Assembly (NCBI GenBank): GCA_963779805.1
Contig: CAVZZN010000013.1
Location: 1-64,000 of the forward strand
Length of the DNA: 64,000 bases
Source of the DNA: CAIWHR01 sp963779805
GTDB taxonomy: Bacteria; Pseudomonadota; Gammaproteobacteria; Burkholderiales; Casimicrobiaceae
Direction of reading: 5' to 3'
Shown here one piece after another: positions 10,405 through 20,091 of this stretch (position 1 is the first letter of the stretch; the number at the start of each line of letters is the position of its first letter). The translations under genes and the position numbers were made by a program. Under the pieces are notes generated by a model. That model was given only the letters and a program-made list of their open reading frames with translations, was not told the DNA's origin and did not search any database.

Positions 10405-11622
10405 ATGCACGTCGAAACCCCCACCACGAACCCGCGCCGGCGCGTGTTGTGCAGCGCCGCTGCGGCCATCGCGACCGCCATGACCGGTGCCGCATTGCTC
10501 GCCGCTCCCGCCGTGGCACAGGTTCCCGCAATGCCGAAGAGCCCGGTGACGATCAACATCGTCGACGTCGCGGGCAACCTTGCCCTCACGCAGGATGCGA
10601 TCGAGGCCTACCAGAAGGCGCATCCGAAGGTCGTTTCCAAGATCAACTTCACCAAGGCGCCGGCGCCGGAGCTTCCGGGCAAGCTCAAGGCCATGCAGGG
10701 CGCGGGGCGCAGCGACATCGATCTCGTGCTCACGGGCACGGACTTCCTCGCCGCGGGCATCGAGCAAGGCGTGCTGCAGCAGATCCTGCCCAACTACAGC
10801 GCGAAGTTCCCGAACCTGATGGCCAACTACGAGCCGGCGGCGGCGGCGATGCAGAAGCTCGCCGGCAACTACGGCATCGCGGTGACGTTCATGCCGGCCG
10901 GCCCGCTCGTCGAATACAACCCCGACAAGGTGAAGCAGGTGCCGACCACGCCCCAGGAGCTGCTCGCGTGGTGCAAGGCCAATCCCAATCGCCTCATCTA
11001 TGCGCGTCCCGCCAACTCGGGGCCGGGGCGCACGTTCATCATGGGCCTGCCGTACATCCTCAAGGACAAGAATCCCAAGGACCCGGTCAACGGATGGGAG
11101 AAGACCTGGGCCTATCTCAAGGATCTCAACAGCTGCATCGAGTACTACCCGAGCGGCACCGGCGCGGTGATGAAGGAGCTGGGCGAGGGCTCGCGCGACA
11201 TGACGATCACCATGACGGGCTGGGACATCAACCCGCGCGTGCTGGGCATCGTGCCGAAGAGCTACAAGGTCGCTCCGTTCAAGGGCATGACGTGGGTGAA
11301 CGACGCACACTACATGGTGATCCCGAAGGGCGTCGCGCCGGAGAAGGTCGCGGCGGTGCTGGACCTCATGGCCTATCTCCTGACGCCAAAGGCGCAGGCG
11401 TACACGTTCGACAAGGGCTACTTCTACCCGGGCCCGGCGGTGAAGGGCGTGACGCTCGCGATGGCGCCGAAGGAGAGCCAGGACGCGATCAAGGAATACG
11501 GCCGGCCGGAGTACGAGCACTGGCTGAAGGAGTTCCCGCATACGCAGTCGCTCGAGCCCAAGGCGCAGGTCGAGGCGTTCCGCATCTGGGACCAGCAGGT
11601 CGGGGCCCAGAAGACCAAGTGA
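10405..11622 (+). CDS. ABC importer periplasmic solute-binding protein (family 1)
   Basis: Secreted binding protein of 405 residues. The signal peptide starts MHVETPTTNPRRRVLCSAAA and ends near VAQ; an RRRVL pattern makes Tat export possible. The mature part shows family 1 features (IEAYQKAHPKV, SDIDLVLTGTDFL, GTGAVMKELGEGSRD, MVIPKGVAPEKV). ATG 10405 is preferred to ATG 10399 because AGGAGG directly abuts the latter. It is the first gene of an importer whose ATPase and two permeases follow at 11917-14826. The ligand is unknown; a hexuronate or its oligomer is suggested by the enzymes downstream, although the transporter architecture is that of the spermidine/Fe3+ group. Confidence 0.82.
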   Translation: MHVETPTTNPRRRVLCSAAAAIATAMTGAALLAAPAVAQVPAMPKSPVTINIVDVAGNLALTQDAIEAYQKAHPKVVSKINFTKAPAPELPGKLKAMQGAGRSDIDLVLTGTDFLAAGIEQGVLQQILPNYSAKFPNLMANYEPAAAAMQKLAGNYGIAVTFMPAGPLVEYNPDKVKQVPTTPQELLAWCKANPNRLIYARPANSGPGRTFIMGLPYILKDKNPKDPVNGWEKTWAYLKDLNSCIEYYPSGTGAVMKELGEGSRDMTITMTGWDINPRVLGIVPKSYKVAPFKGMTWVNDAHYMVIPKGVAPEKVAAVLDLMAYLLTPKAQAYTFDKGYFYPGPAVKGVTLAMAPKESQDAIKEYGRPEYEHWLKEFPHTQSLEPKAQVEAFRIWDQQVGAQKTK

Positions 11623-11652
11623 TATGCATCACGCGTTCGCGTGATGCATATC
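11621..11652 (+). terminator. Perfect 15-bp-stem hairpin after the binding-protein gene
   Basis: GATATGCATCACGCG is followed by TT and its exact reverse complement, starting on the stop codon of the binding-protein gene. There is no U-run, so it is either an RNA-stability element or a weak terminator. Such stems after a binding-protein gene often leave it expressed above the downstream membrane components. Confidence 0.6.
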
Positions 11653-11654
11653 TC

Positions 11655-11695
11655 GTCGCGTTGAAGCGGCGGCTGCTGCCGCCGCTTAACGCGAC
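11655..11695 (+). terminator. Second long hairpin in the same gap
   Basis: Arms GTCGCGTT/AAGCGGCGG and CCGCCGCTT/AACGCGAC pair almost perfectly around a CTGCTG loop, three bases after the first hairpin. Together they form a double-stem block in the 294-bp gap before the ATPase gene. The remainder of the gap (11696-11916) shows no convincing gene on either strand. Confidence 0.5.
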
Positions 11696-11916
11696 TGGGT
11701 CAATCGCATACGGTGGTGCCGTGTTCGCGGTGATGACGCCTTCGATCATGGTGCACTGCTGCTCGGCCGTGCCATGGTGCGAGCCTTGCTTCGCTCGGCT
11801 CGTTCTGCCACGTTCGCCCGGCTCGCCTGCATTGCGCACGGACCGCCATCCCCTTCGATTCGGGTCGACCCCGACGCGATGAACAGACCTCGCCGCATGC
11901 CGGCTCACGTGACTCC

Positions 11917-13014
11917 ATGAAACAGGACTTCTCCGAGCTTCGGCTGGACCGCGTGACGCGCCGCTTCGCGGGCGCGGGCGGCACCGCGTTCGCGGCGCTC
12001 AACGAGCTCACCATCACCATCCGGCGGGGCGAGTTCATCGCGCTGCTCGGGCCTTCCGGTTGCGGCAAGTCCACCGCGCTCAACTGCATCGCCGGCCTGC
12101 TGCCGCTCTCGGGCGGCACCATCTGCCTCGACGACGCGCGGATCGATACGCTGCCGCCCGAGCGCCGCGGCTTCGGCATGGTGTTCCAGAATTACGCGCT
12201 GTTCCCGCACATGAGCGTGGCGCGCAACATCGGCTTCGGGCTGCGCATGCGCGGCGTGCCCTCCGCGCAGATCGCGACGCGTGTGGCCAACGCGATGAAG
12301 CTCGTGCAGCTCACCGGCCAGGAGCACAAGCTGCCTGGACAGCTCTCGGGCGGACAGCAGCAGCGCGTGGCCATCGCCCGCGCGATCGTGATCGAGCCGC
12401 CGCTGATCCTGATGGACGAGCCGCTGTCGAACCTCGATGCCAAGCTGCGCATCGAAACGCGGGCCGAGATCCGGCGCATCCATCGCGAGCTCGGGCGCGC
12501 CACCATCTACGTCACGCACGACCAGGACGAGGCGCTGTCGCTCGCCGATCGCATCGTGGTGATGAAGGACGGCATCGTGCAGCAGATCGCGACGCCGCCG
12601 GAGGTGTACGCGCAGCCCGCGAACATCCACGTCGCACGCTTCATGGGCTACCGCAACGTCGTCGAGCTGCCGATCGAGCGCGAGGAGGGCGAGCGCGTCG
12701 TGCTGGGCGGGCTCGACATGCACCTCGTCGGCACGCGCAAGCAAGCGCTTGCCGAGGGCCGTGCGCTGGTGGCGATGCGGCCCGAGGAGATCACGCTGCT
12801 GCGCCCCGGCGAGCCGGACGATGGCCTCAACCGCATCGAGGGCCGCATCGACAACGTCGAGTACGGCGGTCGCGACTCGCTGGTCGACGTGGTGACCGCG
12901 GGCGGCACGCGGGTGCACGTCCGCGCGGCGGGTCCGCACCGGCCGGGGGATGTCGTGCGCCTGTCGGTGCCGGTCGAGCGCGTGCTGGTGTATCCGTGTG
13001 AACCGAGCCCATGA
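11917..13014 (+). CDS. ABC transporter ATP-binding protein (PotA-like)
   Basis: Cytoplasmic ATPase energising the importer. It has Walker A GPSGCGKST, Q-loop VFQNYALFPHM, signature LSGGQQQRVAIARAI, Walker B LILMDEP and the His switch YVTHDQDEA. A C-terminal regulatory TOBE-like domain follows (about residues 235-365), as in PotA/FbpC/UgpC. The frame is intact over 365 residues. The stop overlaps the next start by ATGA (13011-13014), so it is coupled to the first permease. The substrate is set by the binding protein and context, probably a uronic acid compound (inference). Confidence 0.9.
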   Translation: MKQDFSELRLDRVTRRFAGAGGTAFAALNELTITIRRGEFIALLGPSGCGKSTALNCIAGLLPLSGGTICLDDARIDTLPPERRGFGMVFQNYALFPHMSVARNIGFGLRMRGVPSAQIATRVANAMKLVQLTGQEHKLPGQLSGGQQQRVAIARAIVIEPPLILMDEPLSNLDAKLRIETRAEIRRIHRELGRATIYVTHDQDEALSLADRIVVMKDGIVQQIATPPEVYAQPANIHVARFMGYRNVVELPIEREEGERVVLGGLDMHLVGTRKQALAEGRALVAMRPEEITLLRPGEPDDGLNRIEGRIDNVEYGGRDSLVDVVTAGGTRVHVRAAGPHRPGDVVRLSVPVERVLVYPCEPSP

Positions 13015-13901
13015 GTAGCGTCGCCATGCCTGCAACGCGGGAGCCCCTCGCGCGCGCGCCGTTCGATCGCAGCCTGCTGCTCGTCGTCCCGGCGGCGGTC
13101 TTCATGCTGTCGCTGTTCGTGTATCCCTTCCTGTACGGCCTCCTGCTTTCGTTCGAGCCGAAGGAGGGCGGCGCGCTCGCGAACTACCGCCACTTCTTCA
13201 CCACCGACAACCTGTGGCCGACGATCTGGACGACGCTGCGCCTCGCGTTGCCCGCGACGTTGATCAATGTCGGCTTCGCGCTTCCCATCGCCTATCGCTT
13301 GCGCGTGAAGTCGCGCTATCAGCGCTGGATCACGACCATCCTGGTGGTGCCGATCACGCTCGGCACGGTGCTCATCGCCGAAGGCATGCTGACCTACTTC
13401 GGGCCGAAGGGATGGCTGTCGCACTTCCTGCAGCTCGTGCACCTGTACGACGGGCCGATCCGCCTCACGCACAACTACTGGGGCGTGCTCATCTCGCTCG
13501 TGATCTCGGGCTTTCCGTTCGCGTTCCTGCTGATCCTGTCGTACATCACGGGCATCGACCCCGTGCTCGCGCGCGCGGCGTCGACGCTCGGTGCCGACCC
13601 CAAGGCGCAGTTCCGCGAGATCTACCTGCCGCTGCTCGCCCCCGGGCTCGCCATGTGCTTCTGCCTCGCCTTCGTGCAGGCGTTCTCGGTGTTCCCCTCG
13701 GCGGTGCTGCTCGGCTCGCCCGCAGGACCGACGCGCGTGATCTCGATTGCCGCGTACGAGGCCGCCTTCGAGCAATACGATTACTCGCTCGCCTCGGCGA
13801 TCGCGATGATCATGGGCCTCGTGCAGCTCGTGATCGTCGCGGCGGTGCTGGGCCTGCGCAACGCCTTCTATCGCGGGCCGGTGGTGGGGGGCAAGGGATG
13901 A
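13011..13901 (+). CDS. ABC transporter permease 1 (PotB-like)
   Basis: Inner-membrane permease of 296 residues, rich in hydrophobic helices (for example LLVVPAAVFMLSLFVYPFLY and FLLILSYITGIDP), with the cytoplasmic EAA-type loop ARAASTLGADPKAQFREIYLP that docks on the ATPase. Intact frame. It lies in one operon with the overlapping ATPase gene and the second permease. Confidence 0.87.
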   Translation: MSSVAMPATREPLARAPFDRSLLLVVPAAVFMLSLFVYPFLYGLLLSFEPKEGGALANYRHFFTTDNLWPTIWTTLRLALPATLINVGFALPIAYRLRVKSRYQRWITTILVVPITLGTVLIAEGMLTYFGPKGWLSHFLQLVHLYDGPIRLTHNYWGVLISLVISGFPFAFLLILSYITGIDPVLARAASTLGADPKAQFREIYLPLLAPGLAMCFCLAFVQAFSVFPSAVLLGSPAGPTRVISIAAYEAAFEQYDYSLASAIAMIMGLVQLVIVAAVLGLRNAFYRGPVVGGKG

Positions 13902-13992
13902 GCGCCGACGCGGGGTGCCGAGGCGCGAACGGCGCTGCTCGGCGAGATGGCGCAGCGGCACGCTGTTGCGTCGCAGGCGTGGGAGCCCTCGA

Positions 13993-14826
13993 ATGAGCAT
14001 CCTCGACCGCGCCTGGCGCGGCCTGCTGCTCGGGCTGATGACGCTCTTCGTCGTGAACATCGGCCTGATGATCGCGGCGGTCGCGACGAGCTCCTTCGCG
14101 CGGCGCTGGCTCGGGACGTGGCTGCCGGACGGATGGACCACGAGCTGGTACACCTCGGCCTGGAAGGAATTCCAGCTCGACTCCGTGCTGTACGTCACCA
14201 TGGAGGTGGTGCTCGCGGTCGTCGTGCTGGCGTTGCTCATCGGGGTGCCGGCCGCCTACACCCTCGCGCGACGCAAGTTCGTGGGCAAGAAGGCGCTCAT
14301 GCTGTTGTTCCTGCTGCCGCTGATGGTTCCGCCGATCACCTACGGCATTCCGCTCGCGACCGTCCTCTACAAGGTCCAGCTCGCGGGCACGCTGTGGGGC
14401 GTCATCCTCGCCAACCTCATTCCTGCGGCACCGTTCGTGATCCTGGTGATGACGCCGTTCATCGAGCAGATCGATCCGAATCTCGAATCCGCCGCCCGCG
14501 TGTTCGGGGCCAACACCGGGCGCATGTTCTGGCACGTGCTGGTCCCGTTGCTGGGGCCGGGTATCCTTGCGGCGTCGCTGCTCGTGCTCGTGCGCACGAT
14601 CGCCATGTTCGAGCTCACGTTCCTCACCGCGGGCCCGGATTCGCAGACCCTCGTGGTCGCGCTGTACTACGCCGTGTTCGCGGCCGGCGTGCGCGCGCCG
14701 CAATCCGTGGATGCGATGGCGATGGTGTACATGATCGTGACGCTCGTGTGGCTGCTCATCGCGCTGCGGTTCGTGAACCCGACGCAGCTCGTGTCGCGCG
14801 TGAAGGAACATCCGCAACCGGCCTGA
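13993..14826 (+). CDS. ABC transporter permease 2 (PotC-like)
   Basis: Second inner-membrane permease, 277 residues, with several strong membrane helices and an EAA loop (ESAARVFGANTGRMFWHVLVP). ATG 13993 (MSILDRAWRG) is chosen: a GGGAG site lies 7 bases upstream and the first helix follows at once. An earlier GTG at 13915 in the same frame would add a basic, Arg-rich stretch unlike a permease N-terminus. It forms the translocation pore together with permease 1. Confidence 0.85.
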   Translation: MSILDRAWRGLLLGLMTLFVVNIGLMIAAVATSSFARRWLGTWLPDGWTTSWYTSAWKEFQLDSVLYVTMEVVLAVVVLALLIGVPAAYTLARRKFVGKKALMLLFLLPLMVPPITYGIPLATVLYKVQLAGTLWGVILANLIPAAPFVILVMTPFIEQIDPNLESAARVFGANTGRMFWHVLVPLLGPGILAASLLVLVRTIAMFELTFLTAGPDSQTLVVALYYAVFAAGVRAPQSVDAMAMVYMIVTLVWLLIALRFVNPTQLVSRVKEHPQPA

Positions 14827-14918
14827 GCAGCTTCTGCCGCGACCGCGCGTTCGCCGGGCACGCCGACGGGACGACAACCCATGACGATGCTTTCGCTCGC
14901 TCCACCGATCCGCAAGCC

Positions 14919-16401
14919 ATGACCACCCTCTCGCTCGCCACGCTCGGTGCCGTACGCGACGGCGTCGCCCGTCCGGACTACGACCCGGCGCGCGTCGGGC
15001 GTCGGCATCCTGCATCTGGGGCTGGGCGCGTTCCATCGTGCGCATCAGGCGGTGTTCGTCGATGCGATGCTCGCGCGCGACCCGCGCTGGGGCATCTGCG
15101 GCGTGAGCCTCAAGACGCCGCGGGCGACGCGCACGCTCGCCGCGCAGGACGGCCTCTACACGTGCCTCGAGAAGAGCGCGCAGGGCACGCAGGCGCGCGT
15201 GATCGGCTCGGTGCGCGAGCTGCTGTTCCTCGGTACCGACCGCGCAGCACTGATGGCGAAGTTCGCGGATCCGGCAGTGCGCATCGTGACGCTCACGGTG
15301 ACGGAGAAGGGCTATTGCCACGATCCGGCAACGGGCAGGCTCGATCCGCAGCATCCGGAGATCGTGCACGACCTTGCCGAACCGCATGCGCCGACGAGCG
15401 CGCCCGGTGTCGTCGTCGCCGGCCTTGCGGCGCGGCGGGCGGCGAACGCGGGACCGGTCACGCTGCTGTGCTGCGATAACCTCCCGCACAACGGCCGCGT
15501 CGTGCAAGGGATCGTGCGCAGCCTGGCGGCGCAGCGCGACGAGGCGCTCGCGTCCTGGATCGAGACCAACGTCGCGTTTCCCTGCACGATGGTCGACCGC
15601 ATCGTGCCTGCCACCACCGAGCGCGACATCGCGGAGGCGCGCGCGCTCGTCGGCATGGACGATGCTGCGCCGGTCGTCGCCGAGCCGTGGCTCCAGTGGG
15701 TCATGGAGGAGCGTTTCGCAGGCGGCCGGCCGGGGTGGGAAGCCGTCGGCGTCCAGTTCACCGACGACGTGGGCGCGTTCGAGACGATGAAGCTGCGCCT
15801 GCTCAACGGCGCTCACTCGACGCTCGCATACCTCGGTTTCCTCGCCGGCCACGACTACATCTGGCAGGCGTCGTCGGATCCGCAACTCGGAACGCTCGTC
15901 GAGCGGATGATGGCGGAGGAGGTCGCGCCGACGGTGAGGCCGCCGCCGGGCGTCGATCTCGCCGACTATCGCGCGCAGCTGCTCACGCGCTTTCGCAATC
16001 CGGTGCTGCCGCATCGCACCCGCCAGATCGCGATGGACGGCTCGCAGAAGCTGCCGCAACGGCTGCTGCAGCCCGTGCGCGAACGCCTCGCGGCAGGCGC
16101 CACGATCGCGCATCTCGCGCTTGCCGTCGCCGGCTGGATACGCTACGCGAGCGGTCGCGACGAGCAGGGGCGGACGATCGAGGTGCAGGATCCGCTCGCG
16201 CCCACATTCGCGCGCATCGCGGCGGGTGCGCAAGCCGATCCGGCGAAGCTCGCGGCAGGATTCCTGGATCTCGCAGCCGTGTTCGGCGACGACCTCCCGC
16301 GTCAGATGCGTTTTCGCGCCGCCGTTACCGCCAACGTCATCTCGCTCGTGCACAAGGGCGTGCGCGCGACGCTCGCCACGCACCTCGCCACGCCGCATTG
16401 A
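14919..16401 (+). CDS. uxuB: Mannitol dehydrogenase family, probable fructuronate reductase
   Basis: NAD-dependent polyol/uronate reductase of the long-chain MDR family. The expected reaction is D-fructuronate to D-mannonate in the glucuronate branch. The nucleotide-binding motif GVGILHLGLGAFHRAHQ appears after one extra G near 15000 is removed. It also has LCCDNLPHNG, the conserved DDVGAFETMKLRLLNGAHS with the catalytic Lys region, and LAYLG. Corrected length about 493, normal for UxuB/UxaB/MtlK-like enzymes. ATG 14919 follows 92 bp after the permease. Fructuronate is preferred over tagaturonate or mannitol only because glucuronate isomerase is next; no mannonate dehydratase (uxuA) is present in the window. 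Confidence 0.83.
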
Positions 16402-16468
16402 ACCGGCTGCACGCCGGGCTTCGAGTGCTTCGGCCCGGCCCTTCGCTCACCTCTTCCGTCCCGACATC

Positions 16469-17881
16469 ATGGCCACTCTCGAGCTCCATCCCGACCGGCT
16501 CTTTCCCGCGGATCCGGCGGTCCGTGCCCTCGCGCGGCGCCTGTACGAGACGGTGCGCGACCTCCCCATCGTGAGTCCGCACGGCCACACCGATCCGCAG
16601 TGGTTCGCCGACAACGCGCCGTTCCCCGATCCGGCCGCGCTGCTGATCACGCCGGATCACTACGTCTTCCGGATGCTCTACAGCCAGGGCATCGCTTTGG
16701 ACACGCTCGGCATCCCGCGCGCGGACGGCGGCGCCGTCGGGACCGATCCGCGCGCGATCTGGCGCCTCTTCGCGCAGCACTATCACCTCTTTCGCGGCAC
16801 GCCGACGCGGCTGTGGTTCGATCACGCGCTCTACACCGTGTTCGGCGTGCGCGAGCGCGTCGAGGCCGCTACGGCCGACCGCATCTACGATCGACTCGCG
16901 GACGCACTGCGCACGCCCGAATTCCTGCCGCGTGCGCTGTTCGAGCGCTTCAACATCGAGGTGATCGCGACCACCGAGTCGCCCCTCGACGGGCTCGTGC
17001 AGCACCGCAAGATCCGCGACAGCGGCTGGCCCGGGCGCGTGATCACCGCGTACCGTCCCGACCCGGTGGTCGATCCGCAGTTCGACGGCTTCGCGCGCAA
17101 CGTCCAGCGCCTCGCCGAGCTCACCGGCGAGGACACGCGCACGTGGCGCGGCTATCTCGCGGCGCATCGGCAACGGCGTGCGTTCTTCAAGGGCATGGGC
17201 GCAACCTCGACCGATCACGGTCATCCCACCGCGCGCACGGCCGACCTGCCCGTTGCGGATTGCGAACGGCTGCTGCAGCGCGCGCTCGCGGGTGACGCGA
17301 CGCCGGAGGAAGCGGAGCAGTTCCGGGCGCAGATGCTGACCGAGATGGCCGCGATGAGCGTCGACGACGGACTCGTGATGCAGATCCATCCCGGCTCGTT
17401 CCGCAATCACAATCCCGGCATCTTCCGCGCCTTCGGGCGCGACAAGGGAGCCGACATTCCCACGCGCACCGACTACGTGAGCGCGCTGAAGCCGCTCCTC
17501 GATCGCTTCGGCAACGAGCGCAAGCTGTCCGTCATCCTGTTCACGCTCGACGAGACGACGTATGCGCGCGAGCTCGCGCCGCTCGCGGGCCATTATCCGG
17601 TGCTGAAGCTCGGTCCGCCGTGGTGGTTCCACGACAGCCCCGAGGGCATGCTGCGCTTTCGCGAGCAGGCCACGGAGACCGCGGGGTTCTACAACACGGT
17701 GGGATTCAACGACGACACGCGCGCCTTCCTGTCGATTCCGGCGCGGCACGACGTTGCGCGCCGCATCGACTGCCGCTTCCTCGCCACGTTCGCCGCGGAG
17801 CATCGCATCGAGGAGGACGAGGCGTTCGATCTCGCGCCGAAGCTCGCGTACCACTTCGCGAAAGAGGCCTACCGCCTCTGA
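16469..17881 (+). CDS. uxaC: Glucuronate (hexuronate) isomerase
   Basis: Cytoplasmic isomerase converting D-glucuronate to D-fructuronate and D-galacturonate to D-tagaturonate (EC 5.3.1.12), an amidohydrolase-superfamily barrel. The metal-binding start is IVSPHGHTDPQWF, with ATTESPLDGLVQH, GATSTDHGHPTA, MQIHPGSFRNHNP and GFNDDTRAFLSIPARHD all diagnostic of UxaC. Intact frame, 470 residues (family about 470). ATG 16469 lies 67 bp after the reductase gene. Together with that enzyme it forms the first two steps of hexuronate breakdown. Confidence 0.95.
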   Translation: MATLELHPDRLFPADPAVRALARRLYETVRDLPIVSPHGHTDPQWFADNAPFPDPAALLITPDHYVFRMLYSQGIALDTLGIPRADGGAVGTDPRAIWRLFAQHYHLFRGTPTRLWFDHALYTVFGVRERVEAATADRIYDRLADALRTPEFLPRALFERFNIEVIATTESPLDGLVQHRKIRDSGWPGRVITAYRPDPVVDPQFDGFARNVQRLAELTGEDTRTWRGYLAAHRQRRAFFKGMGATSTDHGHPTARTADLPVADCERLLQRALAGDATPEEAEQFRAQMLTEMAAMSVDDGLVMQIHPGSFRNHNPGIFRAFGRDKGADIPTRTDYVSALKPLLDRFGNERKLSVILFTLDETTYARELAPLAGHYPVLKLGPPWWFHDSPEGMLRFREQATETAGFYNTVGFNDDTRAFLSIPARHDVARRIDCRFLATFAAEHRIEEDEAFDLAPKLAYHFAKEAYRL

Positions 17882-17924
17882 GGTACCCCGGAGGTGCGGC
17901 CAGGGATGCCTTATCATCCGGCCC

Positions 17925-18672
17925 ATGCCATGCATCACCCCCATCTTCCGTGCACTGCTGCTGCTCGCCGTGTGCGTGCCGCTCGTCGCGCATGCCGCGC
18001 ATCCGCTTGCAACCGAGGACGCGGGGACGCAGGGCGCGGGCCATGGGGAGCTCGAGCTCGGCTTCCAGCAGGCGCGCGAAAGCGGCGCGCGCGCGAGCGA
18101 ATTCGGACCGCAGCTGAGCTATGGGCTCTTCGAGAACCTGGACCTCGTCGTGCGGCCCTCGGTGTTGTGGCTGAGCGGCACCGAAGATTCTGCCCGTGGC
18201 CTCGCCGGCACGGCGGCCGACATCAAGTGGCGCATCGCGGAGCTCGGTCCGGTACACGTCGGCGTGCGCACGGGCCTGACGTTTCCATCGGGCAACTTCG
18301 CCCGCGGTCTCGGTGACAACGGCACGTCGTTCCACCTGACGGGCATCGCGAGCTACTACGTCGACGAGGACACGTCGTGGCACCTCAACCTCGCGTACAC
18401 GAACCTGCCCGCCGACGCAGTCGCTGCGGCGCGATCTCTATCACGCATCGGTCGCGGTGCTGCGCCAGGTTCACGAGCGCGCGCGCGTCTCGCTCGAGGC
18501 GACCGCCGACTCGCATCCCGACGCGTCGCGGTCGGATTGGCTCACCGCGGTGCGCGCCGGCCTGATCGTCGCCTGCACGAGCTGGGCGGACGCGGACGTG
18601 GGCGTGCAGACGCGCCTCGGCTCGGCGGGACCGGGCGTGGTGATCCTGGCGGGCGCTACGCTGCGTTGGTGA
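17925..18672 (+). CDS. Putative outer-membrane beta-barrel protein, transporter-like
   Basis: Exported protein of about 248 residues after correction. The signal peptide starts MPCITPIFRALLLLAV and ends at AHA. The mature part begins HPLATEDAGTQGAGHGELELGFQ and alternates short polar and apolar strands (SYGLFENLDLVV, VHVGVRTGLTFPSG), as in the family of putative outer-membrane transporters annotated as phenol MetA-like. One extra base near 18425 splits the frame; correcting it gives LRRDLYHASVAVLRQVHERA and reads to TGA at 18672. Its 3' end overlaps by 17 bp the end of the convergent kinase gene. Cargo is unknown; the CDS assignment is firmer than the function. Confidence 0.65.
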
Positions 18673-20091
18673 CCGGCGCGGCTTCCGGCGTGGACGACGC
18701 AGCCGCACTCGGCGTGCGCTCGGGCAAGGGGAACCGGATCTCGCCGCGCATGCCCGCCGCCGGGCGCATCGAGGATCACGAACGTACCGCGGTGCGCGAC
18801 GGCCACCTCGTTCACGATCGCGAGTCCCAGGCCCGTGCCTTCCGCCGAGGCGTGGTCGCCGCGATAGAAGCGCTGCACCACGCGCTCGCGCTCGGCCGGC
18901 GGGATGCCCGGCCCGTTGTCCTCGACGACGACCGTGGGTTGGGGCGTACGCGCGACGGAAACGGTGACCCGCGCGCCCGCAGGGCAGTACTTGAGCGCGT
19001 TGTCGATGAGGTTGTTGATCGCCTCGCGCACGAGCGCCTCGTCGATGTCCACCTCGACGTGCGCCGCGTGGTCGTCGAAGCCCAGGTCGACTTCCCTTGC
19101 CATCGCCTTCTCGATCCAGGCGCTTGCCGCGTCGAAGGCGACGGCGTGCAGGTCCGCGCGAGAGCGATAGCGGTCCGACTGCGCGTCGGGCTCGGCGCGC
19201 GACAGCAGCAGCAGCTGGTTGGCGAGCCGCGCGGTGCGCTGCGCCGCCGACTGCATGCCCTCGACCGACTTGCGCATGTCGTCGATCGTCGTGCAGTGCG
19301 TCGCCTGCTCGGCCTGCAGGTACAGCGCGGTGAGCGGCGTGCGCAGCTGGTGCGCGGCATTCGCGATGAAGGCGCGCTGCGCGAGCGCGGCCCGGTCGAG
19401 CCTCGCGACCATGCCGTTCAGGGCTTCGAGCAGGGGCTCGAGCTCCTCCGGCATGTCGTTGTCGGTGACCGCGTGCTGCTGCCTGTAGCTGTAGTCGCGC
19501 AGTGCCATGCTCATGCGATGGATGCGCTCGGTCTGCATCGAGATCAGGCGATACGCCACCCAGCCCACGAGCAGCATGAGCACGAGCTCCGGCAGCCACA
19601 CGGCGAACATGATCTCGTCGGCGAGGTGGTCGCGCTTCTGCGTGGTCTCCCCGACCTGCACCGTCACGCGCTCGCTCCCGTTGCCCGGGTCGAGCGTGAG
19701 CGATACCCAGGCGCATCGGCCTTGCGTGCACGGGTGCATCGAAGAAGGTTGCGTTACGGAAGCGCTCCGCGTGCTCGCCTGTCGTGGGCAGGTCCGGCTG
19801 GCCGGCGATGGGACCCGAGCTCGAGCCGACGACGGCGAAGGCGGTCTCGTCGTCGTCGTCCCACTCGAAGATCTCCTGGGCGGCGCGCGGCAGCTCGATC
19901 TCGGCGCGCCCGCCCTGCAGCCGCACCTGGCGGGCGAGCGCCGAGGCGGAGTCGTAGAGCCAGCGGTCGTAGACGCGATCCGCGTAGTGCCGCGCGACCC
20001 AATAGGAAAAGCCGCCGCCGACCCCGAACAACACCAGCAACGGCACCGCGAGCGCCGTTGCGATGCGGCGGCGCAGGCTCGCCGTGCTCAT
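18656..20091 (-). CDS. Sensor histidine kinase (QseC/TctE-like)
   Basis: Membrane kinase with TM1 near the N-terminus (IATALAVPLLVLFGVGGGFSY), a periplasmic domain, TM2 at LPELVLMLLVGWVAYRLIS, H-box ANAAHQLRTPLTALYLQAE and ATPase boxes NLIDNALKY, VEDNGPGIPPAER and GTGLGLAIVNEVA. The frame breaks near 19700 (extra G in CTGGGTA) and near 18765 (extra G in GGCGGG); correcting the second gives a short Ala-rich tail ending at TAG 18656. ATG 20091 overlaps the regulator's stop by ATGA. Kinases of this branch respond to tricarboxylates, polymyxin or quinones; no specific signal can be assigned. Confidence 0.82.

Noticed and set aside
13898..13996. 32-residue frame between the two permeases (ATGA overlap with permease 1)
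   Set aside because: No family match and a composition rich in Gly, Ala and Arg. The next permease has a good start of its own at 13993. It could be a tiny leader peptide, but nothing supports that.
13810..16398. Very long minus-strand frame over the permease and fructuronate reductase genes
   Set aside because: It is rich in Arg, His and Pro, has no recognisable domain, and lies antisense to genes with clear family matches; long antisense frames are expected in DNA this GC-rich.
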